From the NCBI GenBank assembly GCA_037074705.1, contig JAYJMR010000094.1, positions 1-64,000 of the forward strand: DNA of 64,000 bases, given 5' to 3'. Positions within the stretch are counted from its first letter, which is position 1, and the number at the start of each line of letters is the position of its first letter. This stretch comes from Zhengitettix transpicula. Its lineage: Eukaryota > Arthropoda > Insecta > Orthoptera > Tetrigidae. The position numbers and the translations under genes were made by a program. Positions 51,444 to 62,390 of the stretch are shown here, piece by piece. The notes beneath the pieces were generated by a model. The model made no database searches. It worked only from the letters and a program-made list of their open reading frames with translations, and had not been told where the DNA came from.

Positions 51444-52688
51444 GACGTTTCGACGACAAGTTTGGAATTTCACCAACCAAGAATCTTCAAATAACAAACT
51501 CTTATTTCATAATAAATGACTCGTTCTTTTTAAAAATTACTCAAACCTGCACTTCTAAAATCTTAAACTATTAATATTAATTAATAAATGATAATATTTC
51601 GACGTTTCGACGACAAGTTTGGAATTTCACCAACCAAGAATCTTCAAATAACAAAGTCTTATTTCATAATAAATGACTCGTTCTTTATAAAAATTAGTCA
51701 AACCTGCACTTCTAAAATCTTAATCTATTAATATTAATTAATAAATGATAATATTTCGACGTTTCGACGACAAGTTTGGAATTTCACCAACCAAGAATCT
51801 TCCAATAACAAAGTCTTATTTCATAATAAATGACTCGTTCTTTATAAAAATTACTCAAACCAGCACTTCTAAAATCTTAATCTATTAATATTAATTAATA
51901 TATCCTAATATTTCGACGTTTCGACGACAAGTTTGAAATTTCACCAACCAAGAATCTTCAAATAACACAGTCTTATTTCATAATAAATGACTCGTTCTTT
52001 ATAAAAATTAGTCAAACCTGCACTTCTAAAATCTTAATCTATTAATACTAATTAATATATCGCAATATTTCGACGTTTCGACGACAAGTTTGGAATTTCA
52101 CCAACTAAGAAACTAAAAATAACAAAGTCTTATTTCATAATAAATGACACGTTCTTTATAAAAATTACTCAAACCTGCACTTCTAAAATCTTAATCTATT
52201 AATATATCGCAATATTTCGACGTTTCGACGACAAGTTTGGAATTTCACCAACCAAGAATCTAAAAATAACAAAGTCTTATTTCATAATAAATGACACGTT
52301 CTTTATAAAAATTACTCAAACCTGCACTTCTAAAATCTTAATCTATTAATATTAATTAATATATCGCAATATTGCGACGTTTCGACGACAAGTTTGGAAT
52401 TTCACCAACCAAGAAACTAAAAATAACAAAGTCTTATTTCATAATAAATAACACGTTCTTTATAAAAATTACTCAAACCTGCACTTCTAAAATCTTAATC
52501 TATTAATATAATTAATATATCGCAATATTTCGACGTTTCGACGACAAGTTTGGAATTTCACCAACCAAGAAACTAAAAATAACAAAGTCTTATTTCATAA
52601 TAAATGACACGTTCTTTATAAAAATTACTCAAACCTGCACTTCTAAAATCTTAATCTATTAATATTAATTAATATATGAAAATATTTC
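51444..52688 (+). repeat. 8-monomer higher-order unit (1,245 bp), copy 2
   Basis: Tandem second copy with all markers of copy 1. Differences seen: GCGACGTTTCAAAG is only in copy 1 near 51,128, CTTAATCTATT replaces CTTAAACTATT near 51,720, and CCTAAT replaces CCCAAT near 51,903. After it, the array returns to the sequence following the equivalent point at 48.8 kb, consistent with insertion by unequal exchange. Confidence 0.92.
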
Positions 52689-54717
52689 GACGTTTCGACG
52701 ACAAGTTTGGAATTTCACCAACCAAGAAACTAAAAATAACAAAGTCTTATTTCATAATAAATGACACGTTCTTTATAAAAATTACTCAAACCTGCACTTC
52801 TAAAATCTTAATCTATTAATATAATTAATATATCGCAATATTTCGACGTTTCGACAACAAGTTTGGAATTTCACCAACCAAGAAACTAAAAATAACAAAG
52901 TCTTATTTCATAATAAATGACACGTTCTTTATAAAAATTACTCAAACCTGCACTTCTAAAATCTTAATCTATTAATATTAATTAATATATCGCAATATTT
53001 TGACGTTTCGACGACAAGTTTGGAATTTCACCAACCAAGAAACTAAAAATAACAAAGTCTTATTTCATAATAAATGACACGTTCTTTATAAAAATTACTC
53101 AAACCTGCACTTCTAAAATCTTAATCTATGAATATTAATTAATATATAGCAATATTTCGACGTTTCGACGACAAGTTTGGAATTTCACCAACCAAGAAAC
53201 TAAAAATAACAAAGTCTTATTTCATAATAAATGACACGTTCTTTATAAAAATTACTCAAACCTGCACTTCTAAAATCTTAATCTATTAATTTTAATTAAT
53301 ATATCCCAATATTTCCACGTTTCGACGACAAGTTTGGAATTTCACCAACCAAGAATCTTCAAATAACAAAGTCTTATTCCATAATAAATGACTCGTTCTT
53401 TATAAAAATTACTCAAACTTGCACTTTTAAAATCTTAATCTATTAATATTAATTAATATATCGCAAAATTTCGACGTTTCGACGACAAGTTTGGAATTTC
53501 ACCAACCAAGAAACTAAAAATAACAAAGTCTTATTTCATAATAAATGATTCGTTCTTTATAAAAATTACTCAAACCAGCACTTCTAAAATCTTAATCTAT
53601 TAATACTAATTAATATATCGTAATATTTCGACGTTTCGACGACAAGTTTGGAATTTCACCAACCAAGAATCTTCAAATAACAAAGTCTTATTCCATAATA
53701 AATGACTCGTTCTTTATAAAAATTACTCAAACCAGCACTTCTAAAATCTTAAACTATTAATATTAATTAATAAATGATAATATTTCGACGTTTCGACGAC
53801 AAGTTTGGAATTTCACCAACCAAGAATCTTCAAATAACAAAGTCTTATTTCATAATAAATGACTCGTTCTTTTTAAAAATTATACAAACCTGCACTTCTA
53901 AATCTTAAACTATTAATATTAATTAATAAATGATAATATTTCGACGTTTCGACGACAAGTTTGGAATTTCACCAACCAAGAATCTTCAAATAACAAACTC
54001 TTATTTCATAATAAATGACTCGTTCTTTTTAAAAATTACTCAAACCTGCACTTCTAAAATCTTAAACTATTAATATTAATTAATAAATGATAATATTTCG
54101 ACGTTTCGACGACAAGTTTGGAATTTCACCAACCAAGAATTTTCAAATAACAAAGTCTTATTTCATAATAAATGACTCGTTCTTTATAAAAATTAGTCAA
54201 ACCTGCACTTCTAAAATCTTAAACTATTAATATTAATTAATAAATGATAATATTTCGACGTTTCGACGACAAGTTTGGAATTTCACCAACCAAGAATCTT
54301 CAAATAACAAAGTCTTATTTCATAATAAATGACTCGTTCTTTATAAAAATTACTCAAACCAGCACTTCTAAAATCTTAATCTATTAATATTAATTAATAT
54401 ATCCCAATATTTCGACGTTTCGACGACAAGTTTGAAATTTCACCAACCAAGAATCTTCAAATAACACAGTCTTATTTCATAATAAATGACTCGTTCTTTA
54501 TAAAAATTAGTCAAACCTGCACTTCTAAAATCTTAATCTATTAATACTAATTAATATATCGCAATATTTCGACGTTTCGACGACAAGTTTGGAATTTCAC
54601 CAACTAAGAAACTAAAAATAACAAAGTCTTATTTCATAATAAATGACACGTTCTTTATAAAAATTACTCAAACCTGCACTTCTAAAATCTTAATCTATTA
54701 ATATATCGCAATATTTC
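52219..54717 (+). repeat. 16-monomer block, copy 2
   Basis: Second copy of 48,318-50,973, shorter by exactly one monomer (2,499 versus 2,656 bp). Two monomers of copy 1 near 49.58-49.89 kb are represented by one monomer near 53,477-53,633. That monomer has an AAACTAAAA start and CCAGC/TACTAAT end, as expected from an exchange within them. ATTATACAAACC near 53,880 and AATTTTCAAAT near 54,139 are private. Confidence 0.88.
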
Positions 54718-55649
54718 GACGTTTCGACGACAAGTTTGGAATTTCACCAACCAAGAATCTTCAAATAACAAAGTCTTATTTCATAAAAAATGACTCGTTC
54801 TTTATAAAAATTATTCAAACCAGCACTTCTAAAATCTTAATCTATTAATATTAATTAATATATCGCAATATTTCGACGTTTCGACTACAAGTTTGGAATT
54901 TCACCAACCAAGAATCTTCAAATAACAAAGTCTTATTTCATAATAAATGACTCGTTCTTTTTAAAAATTACTCAAACCTGCACTTCTAAAATCTTAAACT
55001 ATTAATATTAATTATTAAATGATAATATTTCGACGTTTCGACGACAAGTTTGGAATTTCACCAACCAAGAATCTTCAAATAACAAAGTCTTATTTCATAA
55101 TAAATGACTCGTTCTTTATAAAAATTACTCAAACCTGCTCTTCTAAAATCTTAATCTTTTAATATTAATTAATATATCCCAATATTTCGACGTTTCGACG
55201 ACAAGATTGGAATTTCACCAACCAAGAAACTAAAAATAACAAAGTCTTATTTCATAATAAATGACACGTTCTTTATAAAAATTACTCAAACCTGCACTTC
55301 TAAAATCTTAATCTATTAATATATCGCAATATTTCGACGTTTCGACGACAAGTTTGGAATTTCACCAACCAAGAATCTTCAAATAACAAAGTCTTATTTC
55401 ATAATAAATGACTCGTTCTTTATAAAAATTACTCAAACCTGCACTTCTAAAATCTTAATCTATTAATATTAATTAATATATCGCAATATTTCGACGTTTC
55501 GACGACAAGTTTGGAATTTCACCAACCAAGAAACTAAAAATAACAAAGTCTTATTTCATAATAAATGACTCGTTCTTTATAAAAATTAGTCAAACCTGCA
55601 CTTCTAAAATCTTAATCTATTAATATTAATTAATATATCCCAATATTTC
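54718..55649 (+). repeat. Mixed monomers with CATAAAAAATG and CTGCTC markers
   Basis: Six monomers that share rare markers with 57.1-58.3 kb: CATAAAAAATGAC (54,783 and 57,903, offset 3,120 bp), GCTCTTC with CTTTTAATATT (55,138; also 57,169 and 58,101), ACAAGATTGG, and the 10-bp-shortened AT tract near 55,319. No gene or foreign sequence. Confidence 0.75.
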
Positions 55650-57062
55650 GACGTTTCGACGACAAGTTTGGAATTTCACCAACCAAGAATCTTCAAATAA
55701 CAAAGTCTTATTTCATAATAAATGACTCGTTCTTTATAAAAATTAGTCAAACCTGCACTTCTAAAATCTTAATCTATTAATACTAATTATTATATCGCAA
55801 TATTTCGACGTTTCGACGACAAGTTTGGAATTTCACCAACCAAGAAACTAAAAATAACGAAGTCTTATTTCATAATAAATGACACGTTCTTTATAAAAAT
55901 TACTCAAACCTGCACTTCTAAAATCTTAAACTATTAATATTAATTAATAAATGATAATATTTCGACGTTTCGACGACAAGTTTGGAATTTCACCAACCAA
56001 GAATCTTCAAATAACAAAGTCTTATTTCATAATAAATGACTCGTTCTTTATAAAAATTACTCAAACCAGCACTTCTAAAATCTTAATCTATTAATATTAA
56101 TTAATATATCCCAATATTTCGACGTTTCGACGACAAGTTTGGAATTTCACCAACCAAGAATCTTCAAATAACAAAGTCTTATTTCATAATAAATGACTCG
56201 TTCTTCATAAAAATTAGTCAAACCTGCACTTCTAAAATCTTAATCTATTAATACTAATTAATATATCGCAATATTTCGACGTTTCGACGACAAGTTTGGA
56301 ATTTCACCAACCAAGAATCTTCAAATAACAAAGTATTATTTCATAATAAATGAGTCGTTCTTTATAAAAATTACTCAAACCAGCACTTCTAAAATCTTAA
56401 TCTATTAATATTAATTAATATATCGCAATATTTCGACGTTTCGACGACAAGTTTGGAATTTCACCAACCAAGAATCTTCAAATAACAAAGTCTTATTTCA
56501 TAATAAATGACTCGTTCTTTTTAAAAATTACTCAAACCTGCACTTCTAAAATCTTAAACTATTAATATTAATTAATAAATGATAATATTTCGACGTTTCG
56601 ACGACAAGTTTGGAATTTCACCAACCAAGAATCTTCAAATAACAAAGTCTTATTTCATAATATATGACTCGTTCTTTATAAAAATTAGTCAAACCTGCAC
56701 TTCTAAAATCTTAATCTATTAATACTAATTAATATATCCCAATATTTCGACGTTTCGACGACAAGTTTGGAATTTCACCAACCAAGAATCTTCAAATAAC
56801 AAAGTCTTATTTCATAATATATGACTCGTTCTTTATAAAAATTACTCAAACCAGCACTTCTAAAATCTTAATCTATTAATATTAATTAATATATCGCAAT
56901 ATTTCGACGTTTCGACGACAAGTTTGGAATTTCACCAACCAAGAATCTTCAAATAACAAAGTCTTATTTCATAATAAATGACTCGTTCTTTTTAAAAATT
57001 ACTCAAACCTGCACTTCTAAAATCTTAAACTATTAATATTAATTAATAAATGATAATATTTC
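55650..57062 (+). repeat. 9-monomer block (1,413 bp), copy 1, with trimers
   Basis: Nine monomers repeated at 58,466-59,878, offset 2,816 bp. Markers are TACTAATTATTATATC (55,781 and 58,597) and AAAGTATTATTTC (56,330 and 59,146). The last six monomers (56,121-57,062) form two 471-bp trimers: TTAGTC with TACTAAT; CCAGC with CGC ending; TTTTTAAAAATT with AAACTATT and AATAAATGAT. Confidence 0.88.
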
Positions 57063-58465
57063 GACGTTTCGACGACAAGTTTGCAATTTCACCAACCAAG
57101 AATATTCAAATAACAAAGTCTTATTTCATAATAAATGACTCGTTCTTTATAAAAATTACTCAAACCTGCTCTTCTAAAATCTTAATCTTTTAATATTAAT
57201 TAATATATCCCAATATTTCGACGTTTCGACGACAAGATTGGAATTTCACCAACCAAGAAACTAAAAATAACAAAGTCTTATTTCATAATAAATGACACGT
57301 TCTTTATAAAAATTACTCAAACCTGCACTTCTAAAATCTTAATCTATTAATATTAATTAATATATCGCAATATTTCGACGTTTCGACGACAAGTTTGGAA
57401 TTTCACCAACCAAGAATCTTCAAATAACAAAGTCTTATTTCATAATAAATGACTCGTTCTTTATAAAAATTACTCAAACCAGCACTTCTAAAATCTTAAT
57501 CTATTAATATTAATTAATATATCCCAATATTTCGACGTTTCGACGACAAGTTTGAAATTTCACCAACCAAGAATCTTCAAATAACAAAGTCTTATTTCAT
57601 AATAAATGACTCGTTCTTTATAAAAATTAGTCAAACCTGCACTTCTAAAATCTTAATCTATTAATACTAATTAATATAACGCAATATTTCGACGTTTCGA
57701 CGACAAGTTTGGAATTTCACCAACTAAGAAACTAAAAATAACAAAGTCTTATTTCATAATAAATGACACGTTCTTTATAAAAATTACTCAAACCTGCACT
57801 TCTAAAATCTTAATCTATTAATATATCGCAATATTTCGACGTTTCGACGACAAGTTTGGAATTTCACCAACCAAGAATCTTCAAATAACAAAGTCTTATT
57901 TCATAAAAAATGACTCGTTCTTTATAAAAATTACTCAAACCAGCACTTCTAAAATCTTAATCTATTAATATAAATTAATATATCGCAATATTTCGACGTT
58001 TCGACGACAAGTTTGGAATTTCACCAACCAAGAATCTTCAAATAACAAAGTCTTATTTCATAATAAATGACTCGTTCTTTATAAAAATTACTCAAACCTG
58101 CTCTTCTAAAATCTTAATCTTTTAATATTAATTAATATATCCCAATATTTCGACGTTTCGACGACAAGATTGGAATTTCACCAACCAAGAAACTAAAAAT
58201 AACAAAGTCTTATTTCATAATAAATGACACGTTCTTTATAAAAATTACTCAAACCTGCACTTTTAAAATCTTAATCTATTAATAATTATTAATATATCGC
58301 AATATTTCGACGTTTCGACGACAAGTTTGGAATTTCACCAACCAAGAATCTTCAAATAACAAAGTCTTATTTCATAATAAATGACTCGTTCTTTATAAAA
58401 ATTACTCAAACCTGCACTTCTAAAATCTTAATCTATTAATATTAATTAATATATCCCAATATTTC
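57063..58465 (+). repeat. Monomers between the 9-monomer blocks
   Basis: Nine monomers related to 54.3-55.6 kb: GCTCTTC/CTTTTAATATT/ACAAGATTGG occurs twice, near 57,169 and 58,101, 932 bp apart (6 x 157 - 10). The 10-bp deletion near 57,820 accounts for the shortfall. TTTGAAATTTC near 57,550 and CAACTAAG near 57,721 repeat the markers of the 8-monomer unit. No gene or foreign sequence. Confidence 0.75.
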
Positions 58466-59878
58466 GACGTTTCGACGACAAGTTTGGAATTTCACCAACC
58501 AAGAATCTTCAAATAACAAAGTCTTATTTCATAATAAATGACTCGTTCTTTATAAAAATTAGTCAAACCTGCACTTCTAAAATCTTAATCTATTAATACT
58601 AATTATTATATCGCAATATTTCGACGTTTCGACGACAAGTTTGGAATTTCACCAACCAAGAAACTAAAAATAACAAAGTCTTATTTCATAATAAATGACA
58701 CGTTCTTTATAAAAATTACTCAAACCTGCACTTTCAAAATCTTAAACTATTAATATTAATTAATAAATGATAATATTTCGACGTTTCGACGACAAGTTTG
58801 GAATTTCACCAACCAAGAATCTTCAAATAACAAAGTCTTATTTCATAATAAATGACTCGTTCTTTATAAAAATTACTCAAACCAGCACTTCGAAAATCTT
58901 AATCTATTAATATTAATTAATATATACCAATATTTCGACGTTTCGACGACAAGTTTGGAATTTCACCAACCAAGAATCTTCAAATAACAAAGTCTTATTT
59001 CATAATAAATGACTCGTTCTTTATAAAAATTAGTCAAACCTGCACTTCTAAAATCTTAATCTATTAATACTAATTAATATATCGCAATATTTCGACGTTT
59101 CGAAGACAAGTTTGGAATTTCACCAACCAAGAATCTTCAAATAACAAAGTATTATTTCATAATAAATGACTCGTTCTTTATAAAAATTACTCAAACCAGC
59201 ACTTCTAAAATCTTAATCTATTAATATTAATTAATATATCGCAATATTTCGACGTTTCGACGACAAGTTTGGAATTTCACCAACCAAGAATCTTCAAATA
59301 ACAAAGTCTTATTTCATAATAAATGACTCGTTCTTTTTAAAAATTACTCAAACCTGCACTTCTAAAATCTTAAACTATTAATATTAATTAATAAATGATA
59401 ATATTTCGACGTTTCGACGACAAGTTTGGAATTTCACCAACCAAGAATCTTCAAATAACAAAGTCTTATTTCATAATAAATGACTCGTTCTTTATAAAAA
59501 TTAGTCAAACCTGCACTTCTAAAATCTTAATCTATTAATACTAATTAATATATCGCAATATTTCGACGTTTCGAAGACAAGTTTGGAATTTCACCAACCA
59601 AGAATCTTCAAATAACAAAGTCTTATTTCATAATATATGACTCGTTCTTTATAAAAATTACTCAAACCAGCACTTCTAAAATCTTAATCTATTAATATTA
59701 ATTAATATATCGCAATATTTCGACGTTTCGACGACAAGTTTGGAATTTCACCAACCAAGAATCTTCAAATAACAAAGTCTTATTTCATAATAAATGACTC
59801 GTTCTTTTTAAAAATTACTCAAACCTGCACTTCTAAAATCTTAAACTATTAATATTAATTAATAAATGATAATATTTC
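58466..59878 (+). repeat. 9-monomer block (1,413 bp), copy 2, with trimers
   Basis: Same length and order as 55,650-57,062. Private changes are CTTTCAAAATC near 58,732, CTTCGAAAATC near 58,890, ATATACCAAT near 58,921 and TCGAAGAC at 59,094 and 59,565. The two trimers lie at 58,937-59,878. The next monomer again has the trimer's first type, so the trimeric pattern begins a third round before breaking down. Confidence 0.88.
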
Positions 59879-61134
59879 GACGTTTCGACGACAAGTTTGG
59901 AATTTCACCAACCAAGAATCTTCAAATAACAAAGTCTTATTTCATAATATATGACTCGTTCTTTATAAAAATTAGTCAAACCTGCACTTCTAAAATCTTA
60001 ATCTATTAATACTAATTAATATATCCCAATATTTCGACGTTTCGACGACAAGTTTGGAATTTCTCCAACCAAGAATCTTCAAATAACAAAGTCTTATTTC
60101 ATAATATATGACTCGTTCTTTATAAAAATTACTCAAACCAGCACTTCTAAAATCTTAATCTATTAATATTTATTAATATATCCCAATATTTGTACGTTTC
60201 GACGACAAGTTTGGAATTTCACCAACCAAGAATCTTCAAATAACAAAGTCTTATTTCATAATAAATGACTCGTTCTTTATAAAAATTAGTCAAACCTGCA
60301 CTTCTAAAATCTTAATCTATTAATACTAATTAATATATCCCAATATTTCGACGTTTCGACGACAAGTTTGGAATTTCACCAACCAAGAATCTTCAAATAA
60401 CAAAGTCTTATTTCATAATAAATGACTCGTTCTTTATAAAAATTAGTCAAACCTGCACTTCTAAAATCTTAATCTATTAATACTAATTAATATATCCTAA
60501 TATTTCGACGTTTCGACGTCAAGTTTGGAATTTCACCAACCAAGAATCTTCAAATAACAAAGTCTTATTTCATAATATATGACTCGTTCTTTATAAAAAT
60601 TACTCAAACCAGCACTTCTAAAAACTTAATCTATTAATACTAATTAATATATCCCAATATTTCGACGTTTCGACGACAAGTTTGGAATTTCACCAACCAA
60701 GAATCTTCAAATAACAAAGTCTTATTTCATAATAAATGACTCGTTCTTTATAAAAATTAGTCAAACCTGCACTTCTAAAATCTTAATCTATTAATACTAA
60801 TTAATATATCCCAATATTTCGACGTTTCGACGACAAGTTTGGAATTTCACCAACCAAGAATCTTCAAATAACAAAGTCTTATTTCATAATATATTACTCG
60901 TTCTTTATAAAAATTACTCAAACCAGCACTTCTAAAATCTTAATCTATTAATATTAATTAATATATCCCAATATTTCGACGTTTCGACGACAAGTTTGGA
61001 ATTTTACCAACCAAGAATCTTCAAATAACAAAGTCTTATTTCATAATTAATGACTCGTTCTTTATAAAAATTACTCAAACCAGCACTTCTAAAATCTTAA
61101 TCTATTAATATTAATTATTATATCCCAATATTTC
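59879..61134 (+). repeat. Mixed monomers with CATAATATATGAC variant
   Basis: Eight monomers in which A72T (CATAATATATGAC) and T134C (TACTAATTAA) are frequent. One has TATTTGTACG near 60,187. Types with TTAGTC/CCTGC/TACTAAT and TTACTC/CCAGC alternate, but not strictly. No gene or foreign sequence. Confidence 0.75.
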
Positions 61135-62390
61135 GACGTTTCGACGACAAGTTTGGAATTTCACCAACCAAGAATCTTCAAATAACAAAGTCTTATTTCA
61201 TAATAAATGACTCGTTCTTTATAAAAATTAGTCAAACCTGCACTTCTAAAATCTTAATCTATTAATACTAATTAATATATCGTAATATTTCGACGTTTCG
61301 ACGACAAGTTTGGAATTTCACCAACCAAGAATCTTCAAATAACAAAGTCTTATTTCATAATATATGACTCGTTCTATATAAAAATTACTCAAACCAGCAC
61401 TTCTAAAATCTTAATCTATTAATATTAATTAATATATCCCAATATTTCCACGTTTCGACGACAAGTTTGGAATTTCACCAACCAAGAATCTTCAAATAAC
61501 AAAGTCTTATTTCATAATAAATGACTCGTTCTTTATAAAAATTAGTCAAACCTGCACTTCTAAAATCTTAATCTATTAATACTAATTAATATATCCCAAT
61601 ATTTCGACGTTTCGACGACAAGTTTGGAATTTCACCAACCAAGAATCTTCAAATAACAAAGTCTTATTTCATAATAAATGACTCGTTCTTTATAAAAATT
61701 ACTCAAACCAGCACTTCTAAAATCTTAATCTATTAATATTAATTAATATATCCCAATATTTCGACGTTTCGACTACAAGTTTGGAATTTCACCAACCAAG
61801 AATCTTCAAATATCAAAGTCTTATTTCATAATAAATGACTCGTTCTTTATAAAAATTAGTCAAACCTGCACTTCTAAAATCTTAATCTATTAATACTAAT
61901 TAATATATCGTAATATTTCGACGTTTCGACGACAAGTTTGGAATTTCACCAACCAAGAATCTTCAAATAACAAAGTCTTATTTCATAATAAATGACTCGT
62001 TCTTTATAAAAATTACTCAAACCAGCACTTCTAAAATCTTAATCTATTAATATTAATTAATATATCCCAATATTTCGACGTTTCGACGACAAGTTTGGAA
62101 TTTCACCAACCAAGAATCTTCAAATAACAAAGTCTTATTTCATAATAAATGACTCGTTCTTTATAAAAATTAGTCAAACCTGCACTTCTAAAATCTTAAT
62201 CTATTAATACTAATTAATATATCGTAATATTTCGACGTTTCGACGACAAGTTTGGAATTTCACCAACCAAGAATCTTCAAATAACAAAGTCTTATTTCAT
62301 AATATATGACTCGTTCTTTATAAAAATTACTCAAACCAGCACTTCTAAAATCTTAATCTATTAATATTAATTAATATATCCCAATATTTC
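61135..62390 (+). repeat. Dimeric higher-order region (314-bp unit, four copies)
   Basis: Strict alternation for 1,256 bp, exactly 8 monomers. Type a has TTAGTC, CCTGC and TACTAATTAA; type b has TTACTC, CCAGC, TATTAATTAA and a CCC ending. Type b monomers at 61,292 and 62,234 carry CATAATATATG; the others do not. From 62,391 the CCAGC type becomes rare and alternation is lost. Confidence 0.87.
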
